A stretch of 64,000 nt of DNA from Tsukamurella sp. 8F (GCF_029167375.1 NZ_JARFTP010000016.1:35740-99739), one strand, 5' to 3'. Numbered from the stretch's first letter, positions 18,098-27,787 are shown. The notes: a model not told the origin generated them from the sequence alone. Translations and numbers: made by a program.

Positions 18098-18880
18098 GTG
18101 TCAGAGTTCGCGGGCGCACATCCGCCTTATAACGAAACAGACGTTGCGGGAATACCTTTCATCTGCACAACCTTCGACAACGCTGTGAACCGAGTGATCG
18201 AGCTCGGCCGGACCCACGGCGCCGCGGGAACGCCCGTACGGTTGTCCAACGCCTACTGCGTAGCTCTCGCGAACCAGGACCCCGAGTACCGAGCAGTCCT
18301 GGCCGGGCCGGGCTGGAACTTTCCTGACGGTGCCCCGGTCGCCTACTTCATGCGGCGGCAGAACCGGAAGTCCCCGTCGGAGCGCGTGCGCGGCCCGTCG
18401 CTGTTCGCGGCGGTGCTCGACCGGGGCCGGTCGGCAGGCCTGCGTCACTTCATGCTCGGCGCCACGCAGGACACTCTCGACCGCCTGGTGGAGTCGATCG
18501 GAAATCGCTATCCGGGCGCCGAGGTCGCGGGGACCTACTCGCCCCCGTTCGGCCCGCTCGACGAGTCGTTCTACACGGAGTCGATCGCGCGCATCGAGGA
18601 ATCGGGCGCCGATGTCGTGTGGGTCGGCCTGGGCACCCCGAAACAGGACTTCGCAGCCGCCGAGCTGGCACGCCGCGTGCCGCTGCCGTTCCTCGGCGTC
18701 GGCGCCGCCTTCGACTTCGTGGCCGGCGTGGTTCCCGAGGCTCCCCTGTGGGTCCAGCGATCCGGCTTCGAGTGGCTGTACAGGCTGGTGAGCGAGCCAC
18801 GGCGGCTGTGGCGCCGCTACCTCATCGGCAACACCCAGTTCCTCTGGTCGGTCGCCACGGCACCGCGCCACACCTCCTGA
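18098..18880 (+). CDS. WecG/TagA/CpsF-family glycosyltransferase
   Basis: A 260-residue GT26 enzyme, membrane-associated on the cytosolic side, that usually adds the second sugar (for example N-acetylmannosamine) to an undecaprenyl-linked first sugar. Family marks are NAYCVALANQDPEY, NFPDGAPVAYF, VWVGLGTPKQDFA and FLGVGAAFDFVAG. The GTG at 18098 has AGGAG just upstream. The frame is open to 17885 but the extra residues look non-coding. It is the first gene of module A and implies that a lipid-linked acceptor is supplied by a priming enzyme. Confidence 0.92.
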   Translation: MSEFAGAHPPYNETDVAGIPFICTTFDNAVNRVIELGRTHGAAGTPVRLSNAYCVALANQDPEYRAVLAGPGWNFPDGAPVAYFMRRQNRKSPSERVRGPSLFAAVLDRGRSAGLRHFMLGATQDTLDRLVESIGNRYPGAEVAGTYSPPFGPLDESFYTESIARIEESGADVVWVGLGTPKQDFAAAELARRVPLPFLGVGAAFDFVAGVVPEAPLWVQRSGFEWLYRLVSEPRRLWRRYLIGNTQFLWSVATAPRHTS

Positions 18881-18908
18881 TCACCGCCGTCCTGCAAGAA
18901 TTGGAATC

Positions 18909-19814
18909 ATGGCCGAGAACAGCCTCGACATCAGCGTCGTGCTCCCCTTCTATAACGCCGCCGCCACGCTGTCTCAGGCCATCGAGAGCGTGTTGGAACA
19001 GCGCGGCGTCCCGTTCGAGTTGGTGCTCATCGACGACGGCAGCTCCGACGGCTCGCCGGAGATCGCCGCACGGTACGCATCCGACCCACGCGTCCGCCTG
19101 ATCTCGCATCCGAACAAGGGGCTTTCCGCATCGCTCAATATCGGCGTCGAACAGGCGCGGGCTGATCTGATCGCCCGCATGGATGCGGACGACGTCAGCC
19201 TCCCCGGCCGCCTCGAGCATCAGGTCCAATACCTACGCGAGAACCCCGACGTCGTTCTGCTCGGTGGCCAGATGGTGCGGCTCGTCGGCGACGAGCGAAC
19301 GACGAAGTCGTCCTTCCCTGTCGACCACGAGAGAATCGTCTCGGCGCTCCTGCAGGGACAGCATGCGATCTCACACCCCACCGTCGCGTTCCGGAAGGAT
19401 GCCGTACTGGAGGTCGGCGGCTACTGGAACGAGGGCCTCGCCGAGGACTGGGACCTGTACCTCAAGCTCGCCGAGCACGGCCGGCTGGCGAACCTCCGCG
19501 ACACGGTGCTCGACTACCGCTATCACGGCAGTGGCATCAACGCCGACAGTATGCGTACGGTACGGACGAACATCGCACTCGCCGTTGAGAATCACCGGCG
19601 TCGTCAGGCAGGCCTCGAGGAGTACACCGGCGCGCAGTTCCGTGCTGCGCTCACGCCCGGCCGCCGTTTTCGGATCGCGGCCGAATCGCGCAGCCTGAGC
19701 CTGTACCGCGCGTCGCTGGCCGGCCACGGTGTGCAGAGCAGGGCGCTGCTGGCATGCGCGGCAGCGGCATGGCCCCCCTTCGCGTGGCGCCGCATCACCC
19801 AACGCGAAGGCTGA
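18909..19814 (+). CDS. GT2 glycosyltransferase
   Basis: A 301-residue GT-A-fold enzyme. SVVLPFYNAAATLSQAIES opens the nucleotide-binding domain and IDDGSSDGS the first Asp pair. MDADD is the DxD metal/nucleotide motif, and EDWDLYLKL is the acceptor-side ED motif. It should transfer one sugar to a lipid-linked repeat unit on the cytosolic face. The donor cannot be named; GDP-fucose from the adjacent genes is a candidate only by context. The gene follows the WecG gene by 28 bases. Confidence 0.9.
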   Translation: MAENSLDISVVLPFYNAAATLSQAIESVLEQRGVPFELVLIDDGSSDGSPEIAARYASDPRVRLISHPNKGLSASLNIGVEQARADLIARMDADDVSLPGRLEHQVQYLRENPDVVLLGGQMVRLVGDERTTKSSFPVDHERIVSALLQGQHAISHPTVAFRKDAVLEVGGYWNEGLAEDWDLYLKLAEHGRLANLRDTVLDYRYHGSGINADSMRTVRTNIALAVENHRRRQAGLEEYTGAQFRAALTPGRRFRIAAESRSLSLYRASLAGHGVQSRALLACAAAAWPPFAWRRITQREG

Positions 19815-19819
19815 TCACA

Positions 19820-21139
19820 TTGGCGTCCTCCAAGATTCGCGCACAGTTCGCCACCATGCTGGGCTCACGCATCACAGCGAACCTTCTGCAAGCGGTCAAC
19901 GTGATCGTCCTGGCTCGGTCGGTCAATCCGAGCGAGATCGGCGTGACGTCCGCGATCATCGGCGTCTGCATGGTCCTGTTCACGGTCACCGACCTCGGTG
20001 TCTCCACGTACACCATGAAGGCCCATGCGCAGCGAGAGGAGCGCGCGGTCGCATCGGCGCTCCGCGTCACGACCTTCACCACGTGGTTCTTCGGGCTGCT
20101 CGCGCTTGCCGGCTCGGTGGGATTGTCGGGCGCAGGAGTCATCCCGCTGACGCTGACGCCCTTGGTGCTGTCGGTGGCTATCGATCGATGCGTCGAGTTC
20201 CGCCTGGGCGTCCCCATAGCGGAGGATTCGCTGAGTATCCCGGCGAGCTCGATCCTCCTGCGGCGGTTCATCCAGTTCGCGATCTTCCTGATCCTGATCC
20301 CGATGTCCGTGACCCCGCTGCTCGCGTACTCGCTGGCCCAGCTCCTCGGTGCCCTCGCGGGTTACGCCCAGAGTCGGTTCTTCCTGCGACGCTCGGTCCA
20401 CTACGCGGGGCATGACTTCAAGTCACCGTTCGCGATCCTCCGCGAGTCGTTCCACTACTTCGTCAGCAACGTGACGACACAGATCCAGCTGCTCGACACC
20501 TTCCTCGTATCAGCCTGCTCCGGCGCCAAGCAGGCGGGTCTGTACGCGGCCGCGATGCGCGTCACCAGCCCACTCGTGCTTATCCCGGGTACGCTCGCCT
20601 CGGCCGTCCTTCCGCCCGCCGCGCGAGCTACCCCTCGCCAGGCGCGATCCATCGCGCTGAAGCTGATGGCGCTCGTCCCTCCCGTGCTCCTGATATCGAT
20701 TCCCGGTGGTTTCCTGCTCGCGCGGCCGGTCTGCGTCCTCCTCTACGGCGAGGCGTACCGGGATGCCGCGCTCACGCTGGCGATCATGTTGCAGGGCATA
20801 CCGTTCGCCATTCTCGCGGCCGCGGTGGCGGCGGTGCTGCAAGCTCAGGGTGAGGATAGATTCGTCGCGAAGACCGGGCTCGTCTTCGCGTTGATCTTCA
20901 TAGCCGCGGTATCCGGTGGCGCGCTCTGGTACGGCTCCGTCGGCGCCGCGATCGGCAGCGCGTTGACCGCGGTGTGTAAGTGCATCCCACTCGGGATACG
21001 GGCGAATCGCATGGGGCACGGCCCCCACGGACCGAACCGACCGGAAGTCGAAGCGGTCGGATCGCCCCACCGTACGATCGATTCGCCACCTGCCACGATC
21101 CAGGACGACGGCGACGGCGGAACGCGACACGAGTCATGA
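19820..21139 (+). CDS. MOP-family flippase (Wzx-like) 1
   Basis: A 439-residue polytopic membrane protein of the polysaccharide-transport (Wzx) kind, expected to flip a lipid-linked repeat unit outward. The first helix contains ITANLLQAVNVIVLARSVNP, and the family motif DLGVSTYTMK follows. Helices continue to about residue 400, then a polar tail of about 45 residues. The frame also offers an ATG at 19754 inside the previous gene and an ATG at 19856; TTG at 19820, with GAAGG ten bases upstream and just past the previous stop, is preferred but uncertain. Confidence 0.85.
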   Translation: MASSKIRAQFATMLGSRITANLLQAVNVIVLARSVNPSEIGVTSAIIGVCMVLFTVTDLGVSTYTMKAHAQREERAVASALRVTTFTTWFFGLLALAGSVGLSGAGVIPLTLTPLVLSVAIDRCVEFRLGVPIAEDSLSIPASSILLRRFIQFAIFLILIPMSVTPLLAYSLAQLLGALAGYAQSRFFLRRSVHYAGHDFKSPFAILRESFHYFVSNVTTQIQLLDTFLVSACSGAKQAGLYAAAMRVTSPLVLIPGTLASAVLPPAARATPRQARSIALKLMALVPPVLLISIPGGFLLARPVCVLLYGEAYRDAALTLAIMLQGIPFAILAAAVAAVLQAQGEDRFVAKTGLVFALIFIAAVSGGALWYGSVGAAIGSALTAVCKCIPLGIRANRMGHGPHGPNRPEVEAVGSPHRTIDSPPATIQDDGDGGTRHES

Positions 21140-21170
21140 TCGCCCACCACTCGAGAAACAGGAGCATCAG

Positions 21171-22415
21171 ATGGAACTGACCAGCGTGTGGAAGGTGATC
21201 CGCGCTCGGTGGCGCATCGTCGTCGCGGGGATCCTCCTCGGGATCATCGGCGCCATCGGAGCAACCCTGTTGATGACTCCCAAGCACGAGTCCACCGCCC
21301 GGGTCCTCATCGGAACCTGTGGCGAGGGGTCGATCGACCAGTCGTACCAGTGCGGCATGTACGCACAGCAGCGGACCAGTTCCTATGTGTCGCTGGTAGA
21401 CAGCGACATGCTCGCAGGCAGGGTGATCGGCGACCTGCACCTGAACATGTCCTCGCAGGACCTTCTCTCACGCCTGAGCGTCAAGGCGGAGCCGGATTCG
21501 GTCGTCCTCGACATCACCGCGACGGACACCGACGGCGGCCGCGCCCAATCGATCGCCAACTCTGCAGCCAAGCAGACCGGCCCCTTGATCCGGGAGGTCG
21601 AGAGGTCGGACAAGGGCGGCAACCCGTTCACCGACGTGACGGTCATCGACACCGCATCGGCACCCACCACGACCGGCTCCGGCATGCTGCCGAATGTGGC
21701 CTTCGGGCTCGTTGCCGGTCTCGTGGTCGGGCTCATCGCAGCCTTCATCCGCGAACGCTCCGACGCCAGCGTCAACTCGCGCGACGACCTCGCGGAGCGG
21801 GTATCGGTTCCGGTTCTGACCGGCGTCTCCGACACCGACTCGCGAGACTCGGCACGTCGACTGCGCGCGGAGGTCCTCGCCGGGCTGTCCGGTGACGACG
21901 CAAAAGTACTCGCCGTGGCCGGGGTCGAGGACCGCGCGAGCGCGACGACGGCGCGCGCGCTCGCTCGCGCCCTCGGCGAGACGTCGCCGAAGGTGCTCTT
22001 CGTGAACGCCGCTACGCCGGGCACCGCCGACGAACCGCAGGCGAAGGACGCTCCTGCCGGCCTGACGGACCTCCTGGCGGGTACGGCGACGGCGGACGAC
22101 CTCGAGACGACCGCACATGAAGGCGCCGCGTATTCCGAGCTACCCCACGGATCCTCGACGACGGACCCGGGTGTCCTCTTCGCACCGACCGCAGTGCGAA
22201 AGGTCGTCGAGGCCATGCGGGGGCGGTTCGACCACGTCGTCGTCGACGTCGGTAACGCGCTCGACGGCGCCGCGGCCGATGTCTTCTCCACGCATGCCGA
22301 CGGGACGATCGTCGTGGCACGCGAACGCCTCACGCGCAAGGGCGATCTGGTGTCCGCGGTCAAGCGCCTCGAGTCGCTGGGGAGCCGGGTGCTGGGTATC
22401 GCCCTGGCTCGCTAG
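21171..22415 (+). CDS. Wzz-like co-polymerase with degenerate BY-kinase domain 1
   Basis: A 414-residue chain-length regulator. The N-terminal helix (about 17-36) and a second helix near 178-200 flank an extracellular Wzz domain. The cytosolic part (about 215-414) has the shape of a bacterial tyrosine kinase, but the Walker A loop is replaced by AGVEDRASATTARALA, with no GK(S/T). The A' Asp is lost (FVNAATPG), while a Walker B-like VVVDVG remains. No tyrosine-rich tail is present. ATP hydrolysis is unlikely, so it probably acts structurally with the polymerase at 24746. Confidence 0.87.
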   Translation: MELTSVWKVIRARWRIVVAGILLGIIGAIGATLLMTPKHESTARVLIGTCGEGSIDQSYQCGMYAQQRTSSYVSLVDSDMLAGRVIGDLHLNMSSQDLLSRLSVKAEPDSVVLDITATDTDGGRAQSIANSAAKQTGPLIREVERSDKGGNPFTDVTVIDTASAPTTTGSGMLPNVAFGLVAGLVVGLIAAFIRERSDASVNSRDDLAERVSVPVLTGVSDTDSRDSARRLRAEVLAGLSGDDAKVLAVAGVEDRASATTARALARALGETSPKVLFVNAATPGTADEPQAKDAPAGLTDLLAGTATADDLETTAHEGAAYSELPHGSSTTDPGVLFAPTAVRKVVEAMRGRFDHVVVDVGNALDGAAADVFSTHADGTIVVARERLTRKGDLVSAVKRLESLGSRVLGIALAR

Positions 22416-22454
22416 TCGCGATTTCGAGCGGATCTGGATGTGGGGAGCGAGGGG

Positions 22455-23297
22455 ATGTTGGAGAACGGGCCGCTGGTCTCGCTGCTGATTCCGGCGTATC
22501 AGGCGGAGCGCTTCCTCGGCGCCACGCTCGCCTGTGCGCTGGCGCAGACATATCCGAACCTCGAAATCGTGGTGCTGAACAACAACAGCACCGACAGCAC
22601 ACCCGCGATCCTCTCGGCAGTCCGCGATCCACGGTTACGAGTCGAGAGCAACTCGCAGACGCTGCAGCTTCCGGACAATTGGAACCGCCTGGTGGAACAC
22701 GCGAAAGGCGACCTGATCAAGGTGCTGTGCGCGGACGATCTCATCACGCCGGACTGCATCGCCACGCAGGTCGCGGTATTGAGCGGGCGTGACGATGTGG
22801 CGCTGGTGTCCTGCCGCACGGACTTCGTGGACGAAGTCGGCCTACCCCTGCGGAACGATCGCGGACTGAGCGGTATCACGGGACCACGCACGGCGCGCGA
22901 GGTGATCAGGCGAGTCGTGCGCAGTGGCGGGAACCCGATCGGCCCGACAGCCGCGGTCATGTTCCGCCGCAACGATTTCGACACCGTGGGCGGGTTCGAC
23001 GGCCGGTTCTACTTTCCGATGGAGCTCGAGCTGTGGACACGCTTATTGACGCGCGGCTCCTTCGTCGGCATCGACGCGACGCTGGCGTCGTTTCGTGTGA
23101 GCGCGTCGTCACAGACGAGCGGCACCAGCGCGCACGCGCAATACACCCAGCAGCGCGCCGTCACACACGGTCTCGTGCGCGATCCGCGATGGCGTATCAC
23201 CGTCGGTGATCGCTGCATAGCGGCGGTGAACGCACAGTCCATGCAATTGCGACGAAACCTGCTGTATCGAGACGCGCGCCGCCGGGCGCGGCGCTGA
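22455..23297 (+). CDS. GT2 glycosyltransferase
   Basis: A 280-residue GT-A enzyme. VSLLIPAYQAERFLGATLA opens the fold, VVLNNNSTDSTP gives the first acidic motif, and LCADDLITPDC is the DxD-like motif. The acceptor region is less conserved. It belongs to module A and probably adds an inner sugar of the repeat. A GTG at 22440 is an alternative start; ATG at 22455 is preferred for its GGAG seven bases upstream. It is convergent with the beta-helix gene, 49 bases apart, and no terminator is visible between them. Confidence 0.87.
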   Translation: MLENGPLVSLLIPAYQAERFLGATLACALAQTYPNLEIVVLNNNSTDSTPAILSAVRDPRLRVESNSQTLQLPDNWNRLVEHAKGDLIKVLCADDLITPDCIATQVAVLSGRDDVALVSCRTDFVDEVGLPLRNDRGLSGITGPRTAREVIRRVVRSGGNPIGPTAAVMFRRNDFDTVGGFDGRFYFPMELELWTRLLTRGSFVGIDATLASFRVSASSQTSGTSAHAQYTQQRAVTHGLVRDPRWRITVGDRCIAAVNAQSMQLRRNLLYRDARRRARR

Positions 23298-23346
23298 ACG
23301 CCTGTCGCCGTAGGGGTCTCGTCGCGGCCGAGCTCCGTCTGCCCGG

Positions 23347-24672
23347 TCAGGTATACGCGGCCGACGTACGCCAACCCTTGGACCCCCGGACCGCGTGTCG
23401 GAGCGTCCCGTCGTCCGTGTTCTCGACGACGGCGGTCCATCCTGGCGCCGGCCGGGTCCGGAAGTCCGCATCAGACACGGTCGTCCGTCCGGGCCCGGAC
23501 ACGAACTTCGTCTGCACCCCTTCGCTCGCGGAGACCGAGTGGAACAGCGAGGTACCGGTCAGGGAGACCTGGGCGAGATCGTTGCCCGCCGAAGATACGA
23601 AGGCGCCTTCGTCAATGGTCTGTCCAGCACGATCCAGCAGGCCGCGCACGCGAGACGTCGAGTTGCCCGACATGAGCAGCGTTCCCGCTGAGTCCTGCTG
23701 CTCGACCGCGGTCGAATAGTTCGTCCACCGACAGCCGGTCAGGTTCAGCCCTTCGCCCCGCTCGTAGCGGATAGACACCTTTCCGGGCGTGGTCCGGAAG
23801 AAGCGGCACGCACTGAACGTCACGCCCGCGGGACCCGTGGTATCGGTCCCGACGACCACGTCCTCGTTCTTGATGCGCTCGAAGTTGATACCGCCGAACC
23901 GCACCGTCCGCACCTCGTTACCGAGAATCCGAATACCGTTCGTGCATCCGGACCAGTCGCCACCATCCCATAGGAGACTCTCGACGGCGTCGTCGACCTG
24001 CACGGCGGTCTCATTATCGAAGGAGTTGCAGTTCGTCAGGGTGACCGGCGACGAAGGAGTGAACCGGGTCGTCGGGAACCGCCAGCCGGTTTCGCAGTCG
24101 AAAACACTTACGTCCGAATACTGGCACGCCCACGACGACATGTGCGCGACTCCCACGCCATGGCCGCGGATATCGATATCCCGGGCGCTGAACCTCGTAC
24201 TCAGTGCGACATCGAGACCCACCGTTCTTGCGTCGGTCGCCGCATCGAGGGTGAGCCCCGATATCGACCATCCCGGACAATACGGTCCCCCGGGCTTTCC
24301 GTGCGCCGTGATCGATGCGGCCACAGAACGATTCCGGAGCCGCGTCGCACTGCGCCCCATGCCACGCATCGACACCTGGCCGTCGTTCGGAAGGGTGAAG
24401 CCCGAATGGTCGAAGACTCCTCCGGGCACGACCACCTCCGCGCCACTCCTGGCACCCTGCTCGAGGGCGGCTGTGATCCGCGCCGAATTGTCGTCCGCAG
24501 AACTCGAGGACGACAGGTCGGCCAAGACCGCACGCGCGCGCAGATCAACCGGTGTCGCAACAGGATCGGGGCTACACGATGCGACGACGGAGAGCCCTGC
24601 GGCCGTGCCCAAACCGAGTCCCGCCGAGCGGAGGAACCTCCGCCTGCTCTCGTCCTCCACGGCATGCTCCAT
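23347..24672 (-). CDS. Tat-exported beta-helix lipoprotein
   Basis: A 441-residue secreted protein. SRRRFLRSAGLGLG is a twin-arginine signal and VASC a lipobox, so it should be exported folded and lipid-anchored. From about residue 50 the sequence has the irregular short-strand repeats of a right-handed parallel beta-helix (pectate-lyase-like fold), starting with DDNSARITAALEQGA, which is typical of pectate-lyase_3 entries. Such proteins cleave or bind polysaccharide, so a depolymerase or trimming role on the exported polymer is plausible but unproven. It is divergent from the polymerase gene, 73 bases apart. Confidence 0.85.
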   Translation of the reverse strand: MEHAVEDESRRRFLRSAGLGLGTAAGLSVVASCSPDPVATPVDLRARAVLADLSSSSSADDNSARITAALEQGARSGAEVVVPGGVFDHSGFTLPNDGQVSMRGMGRSATRLRNRSVAASITAHGKPGGPYCPGWSISGLTLDAATDARTVGLDVALSTRFSARDIDIRGHGVGVAHMSSWACQYSDVSVFDCETGWRFPTTRFTPSSPVTLTNCNSFDNETAVQVDDAVESLLWDGGDWSGCTNGIRILGNEVRTVRFGGINFERIKNEDVVVGTDTTGPAGVTFSACRFFRTTPGKVSIRYERGEGLNLTGCRWTNYSTAVEQQDSAGTLLMSGNSTSRVRGLLDRAGQTIDEGAFVSSAGNDLAQVSLTGTSLFHSVSASEGVQTKFVSGPGRTTVSDADFRTRPAPGWTAVVENTDDGTLRHAVRGSKGWRTSAAYT

Positions 24673-24745
24673 CTTGTAGACTCGCCTTGTTGTCGTGCAG
24701 TCGAGAATAGACAGCGCAACCGGACAGTGCAGACAGTGGGGACGG

Positions 24746-26215
24746 ATGACGACCAGGCGATTCGATCCGCCCCGCATGGGGGGTTCCACGCGCAGCCTCT
24801 TGCACGGCGCGTTCTGGGCGATTCTGTTGTGCGTGGCGTGCATCGCCGCCGGCGCGGCGGCGACGATCACGCCGTTCGCCATCGCCGGCCTGCTCGTGAT
24901 CCTGCTCGTGGTAGGCACCCTGGCCTTCCCCGACTCGGCGTGGCGATTCCTCGCATTGGCCGCCATCGTCGTATCCCCCCAGGTATTCGCACCCGACGAC
25001 AATCACCCGATCCCCAATAGCGACGCAGCCCAGAAGGCCGTCCTGATACTGGGGCTGATCTGCCTCCTGGTGACGCTCGGGGCACGGTGGTCCTGGATCG
25101 GCGGAACGGCGTTGACCGCGCTTGGCTTGAGTTCATTACTCGCCCTGCTGAAGATCGGCGGAATGATCGAGGTGGGGCCCTCGCCCGTGCTCCGCGCCGC
25201 AATCGGATTCGCCCTTCCCTGGTGCTTCCTGATGGTCGATTGGCGGAAGCTGGACCTGAGACGCGGGCTGCGGTTCATCGCCTACCTGCCGATCGTCAGT
25301 CTCGCCGGCGGTGTGGTCCTCCAACTGCTCGGCATATCCCCGATGCTCAGTCGCGAACAAGACGGCGCACTCCGGCTGCAGGACACCGCGATTCCCGCCC
25401 ACCTCGCGATGATCGCGCTCGTAGGGATGACAGCGGCCCTGTTCGAGCTGACCCTCGACCGCACCGGTCCGGCGAAGGGGGCGCCGCTGGTGCACCGGGT
25501 TCCGGCCTTCGCCCTGGTGATCATCGACCTGGTAGTCCTCCTCGGCACGTCGACGCGCAGCCCCATCGCCGTCGGCGCCGCGGTCCTCGCCGTCTTCGTC
25601 GTTCGTGCCGCCTGGGCGCGATCGGACCTCGGCGGCCGCGCCAGACGTGGTGCCATGGCGATCGTCGGCGCCGCGGCGGTGGCCCTCATCGCGACCGTTC
25701 CCGAGTTGATCCTGCGCAGCCAGGGCAACAGTTACGAGGGGAAGTTCAACACCTCGGGCCGTGACCAGGCATGGAACTTCTTTCTCGATGTCGGCTCTGC
25801 CAGCCCTCTCACGGGGCGGGGGCTAGGCTTCTCGCCCCTTGCGGTCGAGCTGCTGAAACCCGTTGGCGTGCAGACCGCGTTCATCGCACCCCATAACGAG
25901 TACATCCACTTCTACGTCGACGGCGGCATCCTGTTCGCCACTGCGGTTCTCGGCTGCTTCGCGGCTGTATTCGTGGCCGCCGCCCGGTCCCAGACCGGGA
26001 CGGCACGGTGGCTGGTCATCGTGCTCGGGATCGGAACCGCCTTCTACTCGTACACCGACAACACCCTGTCGACGCCCCAGTATCCGATCCTCGTATTCAT
26101 GATGCTGGGCCTGCTCATCAGCCATCCGGCGAGCAGATCCGAATCGGACGATTCGCCACCACAGCCTGCCGAAGTCTCCCCGAAGGAGCCTGCTCGAAGC
26201 CCAGACATCGGGTGA
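24746..26215 (+). CDS. O-antigen-ligase/Wzy-like polymerase 1
   Basis: A 489-residue membrane protein with about 12 helices and the Wzy_C/WaaL pattern. A large extracytoplasmic loop near residues 330-400 contains GRGLGF and APHNEYIHFYVDGG, the HNxxI signature of this family. It should join repeat units at the outer face of the membrane, or ligate chains to an acceptor. ATG at 24746 with GGGGA upstream is taken; the frame opens earlier. The C-terminal 25 residues are polar and proline-rich. The stop overlaps the start of the DUF218 gene. Confidence 0.87.
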   Translation: MTTRRFDPPRMGGSTRSLLHGAFWAILLCVACIAAGAAATITPFAIAGLLVILLVVGTLAFPDSAWRFLALAAIVVSPQVFAPDDNHPIPNSDAAQKAVLILGLICLLVTLGARWSWIGGTALTALGLSSLLALLKIGGMIEVGPSPVLRAAIGFALPWCFLMVDWRKLDLRRGLRFIAYLPIVSLAGGVVLQLLGISPMLSREQDGALRLQDTAIPAHLAMIALVGMTAALFELTLDRTGPAKGAPLVHRVPAFALVIIDLVVLLGTSTRSPIAVGAAVLAVFVVRAAWARSDLGGRARRGAMAIVGAAAVALIATVPELILRSQGNSYEGKFNTSGRDQAWNFFLDVGSASPLTGRGLGFSPLAVELLKPVGVQTAFIAPHNEYIHFYVDGGILFATAVLGCFAAVFVAAARSQTGTARWLVIVLGIGTAFYSYTDNTLSTPQYPILVFMMLGLLISHPASRSESDDSPPQPAEVSPKEPARSPDIG

Positions 26216-26769
26216 ACGCGCGCTTCCGCAGGTGGCTGGCCCGCGGAGTCGGCTCCGCGGTCATCGCGGTCGTGGCGGTGACCGCCGCCGGCTACCCGGT
26301 CTATGTCGCCCCGCGCACCGACGCGCCCACGCGCGCTGATGCGGTCGTCGTGATCGGCGGACCGGGTGCCGAGCGCTACACCTACGGGATCGAGCTGGCC
26401 GAGCGCGGCCTCGCGCCCCGGCTGGTGATCTCCGACCCCGATTGGGCATCCCATCAGATCGTGGGCCCCGTGTGCGCACAACCGAGCCGGCGCGGCTACA
26501 CCGTCACCTGCTTCCGGCCGGACCCGCCGACCACGAAGGGCGAGATCAAGGAACTCAACAAGCTCGCGCACTCGGAACAGTGGCGGACCATCGACCTCGT
26601 CACGTTCACCCCGCACGTCTCCCGTACGCGGTACCTACTCGACCGCTGTTACTCCGGCGACGTGCGAGTCTCCGCGAATCCACAACACATCGGATTCGTC
26701 GAAACGGCATGGCAATACGTGTACCAGACCGCGGGGTACGCGCGCGCCCTGGTACAGCGGGGCTGCTGA
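26212..26769 (+). CDS. DUF218 (SanA/YdcF/ElyC-like) membrane-anchored protein 1
   Basis: A 185-residue protein with one N-terminal helix (about 12-30) and an extracytoplasmic DUF218 domain starting at ADAVVVIGG. A Cys pair lies in the middle (CAQPSRRGYTVTC) and the C-terminus is YQTAGYARALVQRGC. DUF218 proteins are linked to envelope precursor handling; the chemistry is not settled. Its GTG overlaps the polymerase stop in GTGA, so it is coupled to chain polymerisation. A paralogue with the same ending lies at 55051-55614. Confidence 0.82.
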   Translation: MNARFRRWLARGVGSAVIAVVAVTAAGYPVYVAPRTDAPTRADAVVVIGGPGAERYTYGIELAERGLAPRLVISDPDWASHQIVGPVCAQPSRRGYTVTCFRPDPPTTKGEIKELNKLAHSEQWRTIDLVTFTPHVSRTRYLLDRCYSGDVRVSANPQHIGFVETAWQYVYQTAGYARALVQRGC

Positions 26770-26787
26770 CCCGAGCACCTCGCGGCT

Positions 26788-27645
26788 CTAGACCAGGGCC
26801 CGACGCAGCCCGTCGTGCCATTCGGGAAGGGGCTCGAGGCCCCATGACTCCCACGCCTCCGGCGAGAGGACCGAGTACGCCGGCCGGCGAGCGGGCCTTG
26901 GGAACTCCTCTGTGGTGCAGGGGCTCACGCGCTCGGGGTCGGCGCCCACACCGGCGAAGACCTCGCGCGCTAGTTCGTACCAGGTCGCCTGACCCGTACC
27001 CGCCGCATGCAGGATGGCGCCCGGACGGGCTTGTTCGGCGGCGAGTCGCTCCGCGAGATCCAGCAGCCCCGCGGCGAGGTCTGAGGCATACGTCGGCGAA
27101 CCGAGCTGGTCATCGACGACACGCGGATCGACGCCATCGGCCGCGAGCCGCCGCATGGTCCCGACGAAGTCACCCTCCCGACCCGAATACACCCACGCCG
27201 TGCGCACGACAACGGTGCGCGGATCGGCGGCCAGGGCCCGCCGTTCGCCGTCGCGTTTGGTTCTGCCATAAACGGTTTCGGGAACGCATTCGTCGTCGAC
27301 GCGCCAGGGTCGGGGGTCGGCGGCCACAGATCCGAAGACGTAGTCGGTGGACAACTGCACCAGGCGCGCACCCGAGCGCAGACAGCGCAGCGCGAGCAGC
27401 TCCGGAGCGCGCGCGTTCAGTACTTCTGCGCCCTCGGCATCGGTCTCGGCAGCGTCCACGGCGGTGTACGCGGCGCAGTTGATCACGACGTCGTCCGGCC
27501 CGAACGCCAGCTCCTCGACCTGCTTCGGGCACGTCACATCCGCGTCGGCCCGCGTCAGGGGAACGATCTCGTGCGGGCGCGATCGACCGTGCTCCACCAG
27601 CCACGACCCCACCTGACCGCCCGCACCGGTGACGAAGACTCGCAT
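26788..27645 (-). CDS. rmlD: dTDP-4-dehydrorhamnose reductase
   Basis: A 285-residue NADPH-dependent reductase making dTDP-L-rhamnose, the last step of the pathway. The Rossmann loop is GAGGQVG near residues 8-14. NCAAYTAVDAAE and STDYVFG are diagnostic of RmlD, and the Tyr-x3-Lys is in YGRTKRDGE. The start ATG at 27645 is where homology begins, although the frame stays open to 27855. It is on the opposite strand from rmlA and rmlC, and rmlB lies 17 kb away on the far side of the low-GC core. Confidence 0.94.
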   Translation of the reverse strand: MRVFVTGAGGQVGSWLVEHGRSRPHEIVPLTRADADVTCPKQVEELAFGPDDVVINCAAYTAVDAAETDAEGAEVLNARAPELLALRCLRSGARLVQLSTDYVFGSVAADPRPWRVDDECVPETVYGRTKRDGERRALAADPRTVVVRTAWVYSGREGDFVGTMRRLAADGVDPRVVDDQLGSPTYASDLAAGLLDLAERLAAEQARPGAILHAAGTGQATWYELAREVFAGVGADPERVSPCTTEEFPRPARRPAYSVLSPEAWESWGLEPLPEWHDGLRRALV

Positions 27646-27787
27646 ATCGGGCAACCTACCGCAGGGACGCACCCAGCCGCGTGCCCGTGCCACAGTCACA
27701 CTGTGACCACCCCCACGTTCTCTCTGCAACGGAGCGATGACATATTGTCTGGATTGCCAGATTGCGACACTTCGACGAGGAGTCCTT

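Noticed and set aside
21171..22415. Active bacterial tyrosine kinase annotation for the Wzz fusion
   Set aside because: The Walker A lysine and a tyrosine-rich tail are absent; the domain is kept only as a kinase-like fold.
27737..27787. ATG at 27737 as the start of the hypothetical gene before rmlA
   Set aside because: It lacks a ribosome site and the stretch contains a short inverted repeat typical of a leader; GTG at 27788 has GAGGAG at good spacing.
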